Notes under the pieces: generated by a model
Databases searched by the model: none
Told to the model about the DNA's origin: nothing
The model's input: the letters and a program-made list of their open reading frames with translations, nothing else
Made by a program: the position numbers and the translations under genes
Shown here: piece after piece, positions 43,922-52,864 of the stretch
Numbering within the stretch: position 1 is the first letter of the stretch
Layout of the letters: the number at the start of each line of letters is the position of its first letter
From: an uncultured Clostridia bacterium
Lineage (GTDB): Bacteria; Bacillota; Clostridia; Christensenellales; Aristaeellaceae
Length of the DNA: 64,000 bases
Assembly (NCBI GenBank): GCA_934621505.1
Contig: CAKTUU010000004.1
Span: 1-64,000, forward strand
Reading direction: 5' to 3'

Positions 43922-44398
43922 TTATCGTTTTCCTGGACGCAGCAGCCCGGCCGCCGCGCTCAGCAGCGCCAGAACGCACAGGCTCCACAATGCCGCCACA
44001 GGGAATGAATCGCCTGTTTGCGGCGGCGTTTCCGCTCCCGACGCGCTTCCGGTGTTCTCTATCGTCCATCCGTCATCCGCAGCGTGAATTTCCTTGCGAT
44101 ACCCCTCCGGCACGGCCAGCTCGTCCACCGTCCAGGCGATGGAATCATCCAATTCATGCCAGGTATACCGCCAGCCATTGGCCGCGTTCAGGGTGACCGG
44201 GCCGCCAAAGGGCGCGCCGTCAGCGTACAGCTGCACCTGCATCTGATCGGGCTGCCGCATACCAGCGGGCGTGGTCCAACCCTTGCGGATCGTCCAGCTG
44301 ATCGTTGTCGCAGGGGGCTTAAACGTGTAATTGCGGAACAGCGGAATTGTCGCCGTTGCACCTTTCTTCTTCTGGTGTATGCGTTGTGCAAATTTCAC
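43922..44398 (-). pseudogene. 5'-truncated remnant of a Cna-B / LPxTG surface protein
   Basis: The frame (158 codons from a GTG at 44398) encodes a last Cna protein B-type domain (TISWTIRKGWTTPAG, QVQLYADGAPFGGPVTL, NGWRYTWHELDD, AVPEGYRKEI). A sorting tail follows: the pentapeptide-like PPQTGDS, a hydrophobic span and RPGKR. Such domains end large sortase-anchored pilin or adhesin proteins. Here there is no signal peptide, no ribosome site before the GTG, and an unrelated basic stretch (MKFAQRIHQKKKG) replaces the missing N-terminal part. A terminator-like hairpin stands immediately upstream. I read it as the leftover 3' end of a deleted or rearranged gene. Confidence 0.72.
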
Positions 44399-44422
44399 AG
44401 CATGCCATTAGCGTTGCACGCA

Positions 44423-44463
44423 ACAGCGGCATGGCTTCGGCCATGCCGCTGTTTTCCCTTTTT
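44423..44463 (+). terminator. Terminator-like hairpin with UUCG loop, plus-strand orientation
   Basis: A perfect 13-bp stem (44423-44435 with 44440-44452) closed by TTCG, followed on the plus strand by tttcccttttt. No plus-strand gene precedes it. It sits between two minus-strand genes; on that strand it has an A-tract before it and no U-tract after it. Confidence 0.7.
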
Positions 44464-44472
44464 ACAAAGGCT

Positions 44473-47400
44473 TTAGAAGTTATTCAGTTCTTCTTCCTTT
44501 TGATCGTAGCCCTCCGGCTTCTTGTCCGCCGGTTTCTGAGAAGGCTCGGCGTCGGCGTTGCCTTCGTTCATGGCGTCCTTGCCCATTTCCTCCTCGGCGG
44601 GATCGGTAGTGGCAGGCTCTTTGCTTTCCGCGGGCTTTTCATCCTTTTCAGGCTTGGCGGCTTCGCCCAGCTTGACGGTAGCGGTCTTTACCAGCTTGCT
44701 GCCATCGGCAAACAGGATGGTGGTTTCCACCTTAAAGGTCTTGGCGGCGGTTACCTTGAAGGACAGGCCCTCGGCCTCGCTGACTGCCTTCGCGTCAGCG
44801 CCGCTGTCAATCTTCCAGGTGACGGACTGAATATCGCCCTTGCCCTCCACGGCCTTTACCCGGAAGGTGTACACGCCGGAGGCGCTGCGGCTGCGAGTAA
44901 GCCGTACCGCGTGGGAGGCCTTTTCGTCAAAGATTTCCTCCTCGGTTTCCAGCTTTTCTTCATCCTCATCCTTGGCGTCAGACTTCTTGCCGTTGTCTTT
45001 TTTAGCGTCCTTTTGGCCCTCGTCCTTGGTTTCTTCCGGTTCTTCGGCCTTTACCTGGTCGGAGATATCGTTTTCCTTGGAGATATCGTCAAAGAAGCTC
45101 ATGGTGGGGCCTTCCGGCACTTTGTCCTTCTGGTCTTCCTCGGTGGTGGGTTCTTCCTGCTGCTGGTTGTCGTCAGCGGCGGGGGCTTCACCCTGCTTGG
45201 GTTCTTCCTCGGCAGGAGCGTTTTCTTCCTGCTGCTGGTTGTCGTCAGCGGCGGGGGCTTCACCCTGCTTGGGTTCTTCCTCGGCAGGAGCGTTTTCTTC
45301 CTGCTGCTGGTTGTCGTCAGCGGCGGGGGCTTCACCCTGCTTGGTTTCTTCTTCGACAGGAGCATTATTTTCCTGCTGCTGATTCTCGCCAGCGGCGGGG
45401 GCTTTGGGCTGTTCCTCCTCAGCAGGCTGGTCGTCCGCCACAACCGGCATAGGCTCCAACGCCTCCAGAGTGGCGGCTTCTTCCTCAGGAGCGGCCTGAA
45501 TCAGGTCGTTTACATCCGCGCCGTTTTCCAGCGCCAGCAACGTATCGTCCGGGGACAGCAGCATGGAGGTCATGCTGACCGTGCTGGTGGCAGCTTTTTC
45601 ATCACGCACAATGGCGATAATCACCTTGGCCTGCTCCACGCCCTTATTTTCCTTGGATTCGGCACGCACTACGATGTATTGAGCGGTCTCATCCGCGCCA
45701 ATGGTCAGGGTGGCGTTGTAGTCGTCGTTTTTGGCCAGCTGGGTATCTTTGGACTTGGCATTGTCCGGGCCCATCCAGTTGACGCCCAGCAGCGAATTGC
45801 GCACATAGGCGGAGAAGTCCAGCTTTACGCTGCCCGTGCCATTCAAAACCACCTTGGTGGAGGCCCGGTTAATGAACACCTGCAGGCTGTTGTTATAGTT
45901 TTCACCGCTGACCAGAGCGATGGGCAATTCGGCCGTCAAGCTGCCGCAGGTCGCCTTGACCTTCAAGGACTTTCCGGTGCTCTCCTGAGGAGAGATCAGC
46001 AGCTTGGCATTTACATTCTCTTTGCTTTCGGCAGTGGTTTGCTCCACATAAGTGCCGTTGGCATCGGAGTTTGCCACGCTCCATACCAGACCGGAAATCT
46101 TCTGGCCGTTGCTAAGCCGCGCGGTCAGCTGCACAATGCGGCGGTTGGTGCCGTCCATTTCCACCTGGCTCATGTCGGAGGACAGAATCAGCTGGGTGGG
46201 CACGCTATAGGTAGCGATAACCTTCACGGTCTGGTCATCCACATTGGTGGAGGTGGTAGCATCAGCGTCCGCTACCTTAAAGACGTTCGCGGGCACATTG
46301 GCAAAGGTGAAGCCAGTGCTGGCCTTCAAGGTCAGGGTTGCCTCATATTTCTCCGCGGCGATAAACACGCCGCCGCTCTGACCGGTCCACGCGATGCTTT
46401 CTACCGTGTACTGGCTGGACACGCCGGACAGACCCCAAGTGGCCTGCTCGCCGATAACCGGGCGGGCAATGCCGGTGATGTTGAAGTCGGTGGCCTGATA
46501 GGTGCTGGTGCTAAAACCGGTGACCACCCAGGCCTTGCTGGAGGCGTTGTACACAGCGGCATATTCTTTGCCGCCGCAACGCAGAGCCAGCTTGGATTCC
46601 GTATTATTAGAACCCACCAGCCCATAGCTATTGGGCACCGTCAGATACACAACCGCTTCATACTCGGTACCGCCCCAGTAATGGTTGTATTCATCCATTA
46701 CGGAAGCATGGTCGCCGTTTTTCAAGCGCCACACAATGTTAGCGGACCAGTTTTCCCAGCGGGTTGCCTTGTTATTTTTATCCCATTCCACCGGCAGACT
46801 GCCGCTGGCGCTGGTTTGGGGCGTTGCACCTGCGGTGGGAGCGGTAATATCCACCTTCAGGTCAAAGCTGTGGGCATAGGCATACCAGTTGGTAGCCGCA
46901 TACAGCTTATGTTCGTTGTTATCAATGTAGTAGCCGGAGCCGCTTACCTGCTCGGCAATCACGCGCAGACGGCCCGCGTTGGCAGGATAGGTAATCTGAC
47001 GGCCATTGCCCACATTGGTCCAGTCACGGTCATTGCTGGTAGATTGCCACACATACATGACCTTGTCGCTGGCCTGGCCGGGATCCAAATCCGCGCGGAG
47101 GATATCGCCCACACGGGGCTGAGCGTTTTGCGCGTTGTTCCCCTGGGTAACGTTGTAAATGCTGACGGAGTTAATCTTCGCCGAGCTGACCACCGCGTTG
47201 GTCCAGGCGCTGTAGGCCTCGCCGGTGTAGTCGCCCGCGCCGATGACCCGCACACGAATCGTCTTGCCCACATCCGCGGGCTGGACGGTATAGGTATTCT
47301 TGCCTGTACCGGATTCCACACGGGTATCGATGCTCCACACAAAGGACAGCTTGGTTACATCCGCGTCGGTGGGGGTCACCTGAGCGGTCAGCGTATCGCC

Positions 47401-48972
47401 CACCACAGGGGAGGTGTTGTTCAGCTTAACGGCGGTAATGTTCTGGTTGTTCAGGATTTCGCCGCTCAGGTTGCTGCTGACGGTGCCGCCGTACACACCC
47501 GCGCCGGTGGCGACCACATACACCTTCTTGCCAACCCAGGCCTTGTCCAGGGTCAGCGACCCGGCGGTAGCGCCGGGAATGGCGGTGCCATCCTGCAGAT
47601 ACCACTGGTAGGTAGCGTCCGCGCCGCTGGGGGACAGCTGCGCCCAAACCGTGCCGCCGCTAAGGGTGGAACCCGCCACGGACACGCCGCTCAGCATGGC
47701 GCTGGCCACACGGTTGGTATGGGCGTTTACCGTGCCGGTATAGGGCGCAACGCCGCTTACCTTTACTTCCACATTCTTGCCCAGATCGCGGCCTTCCACC
47801 TTATAGCTGGCGGTATCGGCCACCTTTTCGCCGCCCACATACCAGGCCACGGCGATGGAGGCGTTTTCAGGCACAACGGAGATGGTCAGCACATCGCCCA
47901 CAACGGGGGTTTCCTTGCTAACCGTAACGGACTGCATTTCATACTGGCTGATAACGCTGGCCTGAGCGGACACCACGGCGCTGCCAAAGAAATTGCCGGT
48001 GCCGGTGACCTTCAGCTGAATGGGCTTGCCCACATCGTCCGCCTGCACCGTATAGGTGGGGTCGGAGCTCATCAGCGTGCCGCCCACGCGCCAGGCGTAA
48101 TCCACCGTGGCGGAAGAAGGCTGAATATTGGCGCTGAGCACATCGCCCACAACGGGGTTGGACTTGCTCAGGGTTACAGCGCGCACATAGGGATCATTCT
48201 GCACCTTTTCGGTCTGGGTGTGGGCGGAGCCGGTATAGCTGCCGGTGCCCTTTACATCCAGGGTAATCACTTTGCCCTCGTACTTGGCCAGCACGTTAAA
48301 GGTAGAACCGGTGGCCTGCTCCACGCCTTCCACCTTCCAGCTGTAGGTAACGGTTGCCTCGGAGGGGTCCACCCTGGCTTCCAGCACGTCGCCCGCGTTG
48401 GGGTAGGGATAGTTGACGCTGACGCCCTTTACCACCAGCGGTACGGGAGCGGGAGCCGCGCCAAAATCCAAAAACTGCGTCATCATATAGCCGATGCTGC
48501 CGCCAATGGAAATATGGCACCACTTATCGCCCTTTTGCAAAACGGTTACCTGGGTGCCGGGCTTATACAGCGCCAGCCGCTTGCCGCCCGCCGTGGCGCG
48601 CAGCCATACCCGCAGGCCGTTGCCGCTGGTAACGGTGGCGGTGGCGCCGCTGGTGCCGGGATTGGACGGCGTTACGCCGGTGGAGCCAAAAACCAGATAT
48701 ACATTCTGCATCCATCCGGTGAGCCCGCCAACGGTAATCTGGGACCACTCGCTACCGCGCTGCAGCACGGTTACCGTGGTGTTTACCGCGTATTTGGTAA
48801 TCACGTTATAGTTCTTGCCCGGGCCTTCGCGCATACGCACGCCATACCCGTTGGAACTGGTGACGGTGGCATAGCTGCTGGTGGTGGTATCCGCCACAGC
48901 GCCAGCGCCTACCAGTGACATGAGCCCAAGCGTCATGGTCACAATCAGCAGGATGGAAATAATCCGTTTCAT
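44473..48972 (-). CDS. Giant secreted SH3-domain / Ig-like repeat protein
   Basis: 1499 residues. Signal peptide MKRIISILLIVTMTLGLMSL ending GAGAVA. Two bacterial SH3 domains follow (~34-95 with GYGVRMREGPGKNYNVITKY, and ~108-165 with GLRVWLRATAGGKRLALYKP). Then come about six beta-sandwich repeats of ~85-95 residues with a shared PVVGDVLSANIQPSSATVDY-like opening, several unique beta regions (~650-1130), and an acidic Glu/Gln/Pro/Ala linker with a 24-residue repeat. The last segment is a beta domain and Lys/Glu-rich tail. SH3 domains usually bind peptidoglycan, which would hold it on the wall as there is no C-terminal anchor. GGAGGG lies 8 nt before the ATG. Confidence 0.88.
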   Translation of the reverse strand: MKRIISILLIVTMTLGLMSLVGAGAVADTTTSSYATVTSSNGYGVRMREGPGKNYNVITKYAVNTTVTVLQRGSEWSQITVGGLTGWMQNVYLVFGSTGVTPSNPGTSGATATVTSGNGLRVWLRATAGGKRLALYKPGTQVTVLQKGDKWCHISIGGSIGYMMTQFLDFGAAPAPVPLVVKGVSVNYPYPNAGDVLEARVDPSEATVTYSWKVEGVEQATGSTFNVLAKYEGKVITLDVKGTGSYTGSAHTQTEKVQNDPYVRAVTLSKSNPVVGDVLSANIQPSSATVDYAWRVGGTLMSSDPTYTVQADDVGKPIQLKVTGTGNFFGSAVVSAQASVISQYEMQSVTVSKETPVVGDVLTISVVPENASIAVAWYVGGEKVADTASYKVEGRDLGKNVEVKVSGVAPYTGTVNAHTNRVASAMLSGVSVAGSTLSGGTVWAQLSPSGADATYQWYLQDGTAIPGATAGSLTLDKAWVGKKVYVVATGAGVYGGTVSSNLSGEILNNQNITAVKLNNTSPVVGDTLTAQVTPTDADVTKLSFVWSIDTRVESGTGKNTYTVQPADVGKTIRVRVIGAGDYTGEAYSAWTNAVVSSAKINSVSIYNVTQGNNAQNAQPRVGDILRADLDPGQASDKVMYVWQSTSNDRDWTNVGNGRQITYPANAGRLRVIAEQVSGSGYYIDNNEHKLYAATNWYAYAHSFDLKVDITAPTAGATPQTSASGSLPVEWDKNNKATRWENWSANIVWRLKNGDHASVMDEYNHYWGGTEYEAVVYLTVPNSYGLVGSNNTESKLALRCGGKEYAAVYNASSKAWVVTGFSTSTYQATDFNITGIARPVIGEQATWGLSGVSSQYTVESIAWTGQSGGVFIAAEKYEATLTLKASTGFTFANVPANVFKVADADATTSTNVDDQTVKVIATYSVPTQLILSSDMSQVEMDGTNRRIVQLTARLSNGQKISGLVWSVANSDANGTYVEQTTAESKENVNAKLLISPQESTGKSLKVKATCGSLTAELPIALVSGENYNNSLQVFINRASTKVVLNGTGSVKLDFSAYVRNSLLGVNWMGPDNAKSKDTQLAKNDDYNATLTIGADETAQYIVVRAESKENKGVEQAKVIIAIVRDEKAATSTVSMTSMLLSPDDTLLALENGADVNDLIQAAPEEEAATLEALEPMPVVADDQPAEEEQPKAPAAGENQQQENNAPVEEETKQGEAPAADDNQQQEENAPAEEEPKQGEAPAADDNQQQEENAPAEEEPKQGEAPAADDNQQQEEPTTEEDQKDKVPEGPTMSFFDDISKENDISDQVKAEEPEETKDEGQKDAKKDNGKKSDAKDEDEEKLETEEEIFDEKASHAVRLTRSRSASGVYTFRVKAVEGKGDIQSVTWKIDSGADAKAVSEAEGLSFKVTAAKTFKVETTILFADGSKLVKTATVKLGEAAKPEKDEKPAESKEPATTDPAEEEMGKDAMNEGNADAEPSQKPADKKPEGYDQKEEELNNF
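45154..45441 (-). repeat. 72-bp in-frame tandem repeat (24 aa)
   Basis: The phrase ttcctgctgctgg recurs at 45154, 45226, 45298 and 45370, each 72 bp apart. The peptide unit is about NQQQEENAPAEEEPKQGEA plus PAADD. The two middle units look identical and the outer ones are diverged. It forms the flexible acidic linker of the SH3 protein. Confidence 0.9.
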
Positions 48973-49051
48973 GTGAAAATCCCTCCGTTACGCAATGTAT
49001 GCGAGGTTTGTGCCAGCGTAAATCCGGCCTTCATACAATGTCTCATCACGC

Positions 49052-49080
49052 ATTATACAGATTTTGAGAACAAATGTAAA
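49052..49080 (-). promoter_or_regulatory. Promoter for the SH3 protein
   Basis: Minus strand TTTACA (49080-49075), 17 bp, TATAAT (49057-49052). Leader of about 75 nt. The rest of the 292-bp space (48973-49264) is AT-rich and holds the acyltransferase terminator. Confidence 0.7.
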
Positions 49081-49233
49081 GGCTTTCGCCGCATTTCCTT
49101 CAAAAAAATGATACAAATTCGTAAAATTTGTTGAAGGATTTGACAGCATTTCAGGAATAGGTTTCCTGTTTTGTTAACGAAACATTCCTGTTTTTTCATC
49201 CCGTCAGGAAAAATTTCTTTGTTTCCGGGCTGC

Positions 49234-49273
49234 AAAAAAGCCTTCCCGCTCTGTTAGACGTTTTTCAGCGGGA
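49234..49273 (-). terminator. Terminator overlapping the acyltransferase stop codon
   Basis: Minus strand TCCCGCT (49273-49267) pairs with AGCGGGA (49250-49244); after AGGC comes TTTTTT (49239-49234). The stem uses the last codons of the gene. Confidence 0.65.
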
Positions 49274-50233
49274 TTTGGTTTGGCTCTGGCAGAAGATTTT
49301 TTCCATTTTTAACACGGCCCGGTGATAAGCCATGCCGGCCGCCACGCTGACCAGCCCGGCCAGCAGCCACAGCCAGGGGCTTTGCAGCTGCCACTGCTTT
49401 TTCATCAGCCATTCCAGCCATACGTTAAACAAAAAAATCTCGAAGGAACCTTCCCCCAGCCGGCGCAAAAAAGCGCATCCTTCAGGCAGGAAGCGGGCGA
49501 ACAGCCGGCCGGTCAGCAGGCAAAGCGCCGGGGCGATCAGACAGAAGGGATACCAGTAGCCGCCCCAGGCAATCAGTTTGTCCGGCCATTGGCGAAAACA
49601 GGCCGCCAGCAGCGTCAGCCCGGCGGCAAGGGCCAGCGCCGCACCGGCCATAAGCCCCCGCGCAGGCTCTTTTTCCTTCATGGCAAACACCATGCCCAGC
49701 AAAAACACCGGCAGCCTGGACACCGCCATCATCTGGTTTTGTCCCAAAAACGGCAGAGCCACGGCAAAGCACAGCGCCAGCCATACCGGCCAAAGCCGGG
49801 GGCGTCTTGTCAGCAGCCAGAACAGCGCCGGTGCCAGCAAAACGCTGGCGGCCAGCGCGCTTACATACCAGTTAATCATCAGCGGCGCGTTAAAAAAATA
49901 GCCCAGCATCAGCCCGTTGCCCAAAACGGTTTTCACCGCCTGACCAAGGCCCAAATGATTCAGCGGAATCATCACCAGCAGCCACAGGGCGCAAAAGGGC
50001 CAGTACGCCGGCAGCAGCCGCCGCGCCCGGCGTGCCAGATAGCCCCGGGTGGTCTTTTGCAGGGAAGTATACAGCCCAAAGCCGGACAGAAAAAAGAAGA
50101 TATCCACCCCGCCGTAGCCAATCTGCTGCAAAGCGGCCACGGGCCCGGTCAGCCCCAGCTGCATATGGAAGAAAACCACCCACAAAATGGCCAGTCCCTT
50201 GATTTCGTTCCGATAGGCGCTCAAAGATGCCAC
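49265..50233 (-). CDS. Membrane acyltransferase, acyltransferase-3 (OafA/YrhL) family
   Basis: 322 residues from GTG 50233, chosen because AAAGGGGG lies 9 nt upstream; the open frame continues to 50431 but overlaps an upstream terminator. The N-terminus SLSAYRNEIKGLAILWVVFF then His23 matches the family opening with its conserved His. GYGGVDIFFFLSGFGLY is the second hallmark. About ten membrane helices. These enzymes transfer acetyl or succinyl groups to sugars of exported polysaccharides or peptidoglycan. The exact acceptor is unknown. Confidence 0.87.
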   Translation of the reverse strand: MASLSAYRNEIKGLAILWVVFFHMQLGLTGPVAALQQIGYGGVDIFFFLSGFGLYTSLQKTTRGYLARRARRLLPAYWPFCALWLLVMIPLNHLGLGQAVKTVLGNGLMLGYFFNAPLMINWYVSALAASVLLAPALFWLLTRRPRLWPVWLALCFAVALPFLGQNQMMAVSRLPVFLLGMVFAMKEKEPARGLMAGAALALAAGLTLLAACFRQWPDKLIAWGGYWYPFCLIAPALCLLTGRLFARFLPEGCAFLRRLGEGSFEIFLFNVWLEWLMKKQWQLQSPWLWLLAGLVSVAAGMAYHRAVLKMEKIFCQSQTKSR

Positions 50234-50294
50234 GGCTTTCTTCCCCCTTTCTTCACGCAGTTCATTTAACCATATTCTGCCGGAAAATGCAATG

Positions 50295-50317
50295 CGGGAG
50301 GGGCGATGCCCCTCCCG
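50295..50317 (-). terminator. Probable terminator of the 13-gene catabolic operon
   Basis: A perfect 10-bp stem, CGGGAGGGGC and GCCCCTCCCG with a 3-nt loop, 15 bp after the iolB stop. The following minus-strand sequence CATTGCATTTT is only weakly U-rich. Confidence 0.6.
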
Positions 50318-50331
50318 TGCTTTAGCTGCTG

Positions 50332-51150
50332 TTATCCCTGTTTTTTCACCAAATTTTCCACAGCGCTGACCCACTGATGATCCGGGTCGTTGGAGCGGAA
50401 GAAGCCCTGATGCTCTCCCGCCATCAGCCACAGGAAATAGGTGTTGTAGCCAGGTGCGCCCACGGTGGTGTGATAGCCCCGGGGAAACTCCACCAGCTCG
50501 TCATTTTTGACCCGATACGCCTCGTCAATCTCGCCGTCGCTGGTATACAGGCACTGCACGCCGAAGCCCTGCTCAGGATCAAACAGGAAGTAATAAATCT
50601 CCTCCAGCACACCCTCGGAGGGCATGTTGTCCACATCATGCTTGTGGGGCGGGAAGCCCGCCCAGTTGCCGGGGGTGATATAGGCCTCGCCAATGGTCAG
50701 CTTTTTAGCGTTGGTACCGCCGTCCACAATAAAGCTGGTGTCCCGTTCCCAAGGCTTCACGCCCAGACGCACCACCCGCACGTCCGCCTGACGGATGGCC
50801 TGGGGCTGGCTGTCCACCTCAACAGGGGTAGCGCACACGGCGATTTTAACATTCCACGGACTGTCAATTTGGACCGTGCAGTTGCGGGGCGCGTAAAAGC
50901 ATTCGGCCTTGGGGCTTTCAAACACGCTGCGCCGCACGCCAAGCGTACCGTAATCCTTGCCGCCGACGGTAAAGTTGGCCTTGCCGCCCAGCAGCACAAA
51001 GGCGACCTCCCGGTCCCGGGTTTCATAGGTATAGCTGTCGCCATCGCCCAATTCAAGGATGCCAAATTCCAAATCCTTCAGGCTGCATTTGCCGATTTCG
51101 CACAGAGGGGTATAGCCCTTTTGGGAGATGTACGTCTTTTTGTAGTTCAT
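50332..51150 (-). CDS. iolB: 5-deoxy-glucuronate isomerase IolB-like
   Basis: 272 residues, double cupin. The C-terminal cupin metal ligands are visible: His169 and His171 in FPPHKHD, Glu184 in LEEIYYF, His227 in GYHTTV. NAKKLTIGEAYITPGNWAGF just before is the IolB hallmark. IolB converts 5-deoxy-D-glucuronate to 5-dehydro-2-deoxy-D-gluconate in myo-inositol breakdown. No iolE, iolD or iolG is in the window, so either the rest is elsewhere or this homologue handles a related uronate. It starts in an ATGA overlap with etfA and is last in the operon. Confidence 0.88.
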   Translation of the reverse strand: MNYKKTYISQKGYTPLCEIGKCSLKDLEFGILELGDGDSYTYETRDREVAFVLLGGKANFTVGGKDYGTLGVRRSVFESPKAECFYAPRNCTVQIDSPWNVKIAVCATPVEVDSQPQAIRQADVRVVRLGVKPWERDTSFIVDGGTNAKKLTIGEAYITPGNWAGFPPHKHDVDNMPSEGVLEEIYYFLFDPEQGFGVQCLYTSDGEIDEAYRVKNDELVEFPRGYHTTVGAPGYNTYFLWLMAGEHQGFFRSNDPDHQWVSAVENLVKKQG

Positions 51151-52091
51151 TTTGTCGTCTTCCTTTCCTTTAAATAGTCTATCATTACGTCGATGGTTTG
51201 CCGCCAGTCGGCAATGATTCCAAAGTCCGAGCAGGCAAAGACAGGGGCGTTTCGGTCCGTATTGACCGACACCACGGTTTTGGCGCCGCTCATGCCAACG
51301 GTGTGCTGCACAAAGCCGCTGATGCCAAAGCCAATGTACAGCTCCGGGCGGATGGTTACGCCGGTCTGTCCTACCTGATGGTCATAGGAGATATAGCCCG
51401 CGTCCACAGCGCTGCGGGTCGCGCCCACGGCCCCGCCAAGCAGCCCGGCCAGCTGATGCAGCCTGTCAAAGCCCTCTTTGCTGCCAATGCCCTTGCCGCC
51501 GGCAATCACCACGCGGGCGTTTTGCAGGGACACTCCTTGCTCCACCGGGACAAAGGTCAGGCGCTCCATGCGCTGCATTACGTCCCTCAGGGTAAGGGCG
51601 CTGACCCGGTCCCCGGAATGATGCGCCGGTTGCTTTTCCTCCGGCATGGGAAACACGCCGGGCCGCACGCTGGCCATTTGCGGACGGGTATGCCTGCACA
51701 GAATTTCCGCCGTCAGGTTACCGCCAAAGGCGGGCCTGGTTTGCAAAAGCAATCCATCCCTGATCTCCAGCCCCGTGCAGTCCGCCGTCAGGCCCGTGTC
51801 CAAACGTGCGGCGGCCCAGGCGGATAGAAAGCGTCCCCGCACGGTAGCGGGAAACAGCGCCGCGTCCGGGTTCAGGCTGGCCAGAGCGGCGGCAATCCGG
51901 CTGCCCTGGGCGCAATCGTCCGGGTTTTGGCCGATCAGCAGCAATTCATCCGCGCCAGCGGCCAGCAGCCGGGCGTTTTCCCGGCCCTCGCACAGCGCCA
52001 GAATGGCAGCCTGGGGGGCCATTTTGCGCGCCTGACCAATCAGTTCCATTGCGGGAGCCGGATCCGCCTCGCAAAGCACCAGAATCTTCAC
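51147..52091 (-). CDS. etfA: Electron transfer flavoprotein subunit alpha
   Basis: 314 residues from GTG 52091, which overlaps the etfB stop (GTGA). The C-terminal FAD domain shows GGKGIGSKEGFDRLHQLAGLL, GATRSAVDAGYISYDHQVGQ, LYIGFGISGFVQHTVGM, and VSVNTDRNAPVFACSDFGII, all standard EtfA FAD contacts. No N-terminal ferredoxin domain is present. The N-terminal half is short for the family. With EtfB it should carry electrons from, or drive, the FAD-linked dehydrogenase encoded upstream in the same operon. Confidence 0.93.
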   Translation of the reverse strand: MKILVLCEADPAPAMELIGQARKMAPQAAILALCEGRENARLLAAGADELLLIGQNPDDCAQGSRIAAALASLNPDAALFPATVRGRFLSAWAAARLDTGLTADCTGLEIRDGLLLQTRPAFGGNLTAEILCRHTRPQMASVRPGVFPMPEEKQPAHHSGDRVSALTLRDVMQRMERLTFVPVEQGVSLQNARVVIAGGKGIGSKEGFDRLHQLAGLLGGAVGATRSAVDAGYISYDHQVGQTGVTIRPELYIGFGISGFVQHTVGMSGAKTVVSVNTDRNAPVFACSDFGIIADWRQTIDVMIDYLKERKTTK

Positions 52092-52855
52092 GGCAGCAGC
52101 CCCCTTTCCGTCAGCTGGGCCAGCACCGTCCGCACATCCGTTTTTTGGCAGGGGCGCACGCATACGGGACGGCTCTCCACATGAACGACCCGCGTAGGCG
52201 AAGCCTTGATGCCGCACTTAGACGCGGGCAAGCCCAAATCCGCAGGCGTCAATACCTGAATTTGCGCCTTTGCCGCCCGTTTGATGCCCGGCAGGGTAGG
52301 CAGACGAAGCCGGTAGCTCCATTCGCAAAAGGTGACCGCCGCGGGCAGCGGCGTTTTCCAGGTGATATGTCCCGCCTCGGTTAACTGGCAGGCCGTCAGG
52401 GTCTGGCCGTCGCTGTCCGCCTGAATGGCATTGGCTACGCAGGGCATGTCCAGCAGGGAGGCGGTCATGGGGCCAACCTGCCCGGTTTCACCGTCCACCG
52501 CCCGGCGGCCGCACAAAATCAGGTCAAAGCCGCCCAGCTTCTCCGCCGCCGTCTTCAGACATTTGGCGGTTACCAGCGTATCCGCTCCGGCAAAGGCGGC
52601 GTCGGACAGCAGCACCGCCTGATCCGCACCCCGGGACAGCGCCTCCCGCAGCATGGCTTGCGCCCGCATGGGCCCCATGGACAAAACCGTCACAGCGCCT
52701 CCATGCTTTTGCTTCAACCGCAAGCCCAGTTCCAATGCGCTTTCGTCCGCCGGGTTCATCACCATCGCGATAAAATCCCGCTGAAGGGTAAAATCGCTGG
52801 ACAGCTTGACCTCGGTGGTATCCGGCACCTGTTTTACACATACAAGTATCTTCAT
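52088..52855 (-). CDS. etfB: Electron transfer flavoprotein subunit beta
   Basis: 255 residues. MKILVCVKQVPDTTEV is the universal EtfB start. NPADESALELGL, GADTLVTAKCL and LILCGRRAVDGETGQVGPM are the nucleotide/flavin-binding motifs seen in bifurcating-type EtfB proteins that take NADH and FAD. Nine bp after the FGGY kinase gene and overlapping etfA. Bifurcation versus simple electron transfer is inferred, not shown. Confidence 0.93.
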   Translation of the reverse strand: MKILVCVKQVPDTTEVKLSSDFTLQRDFIAMVMNPADESALELGLRLKQKHGGAVTVLSMGPMRAQAMLREALSRGADQAVLLSDAAFAGADTLVTAKCLKTAAEKLGGFDLILCGRRAVDGETGQVGPMTASLLDMPCVANAIQADSDGQTLTACQLTEAGHITWKTPLPAAVTFCEWSYRLRLPTLPGIKRAAKAQIQVLTPADLGLPASKCGIKASPTRVVHVESRPVCVRPCQKTDVRTVLAQLTERGLLP

Positions 52856-52864
52856 GGCTGGTTC

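Noticed and set aside
44347..48918. A 1523-codon open frame on the plus strand opposite the SH3 protein
   Set aside because: It is the reverse-frame shadow of a GC-rich gene with biased codon use. It has no ribosome site and a composition rich in Gly, His and Leu; the minus-strand gene has a signal peptide, domains, promoter and ribosome site.
50234..50431. N-terminal extension of the acyltransferase to 50431
   Set aside because: It would cross the terminator region and the iolB end and lacks family similarity; GTG 50233 has AAAGGGGG at good spacing.
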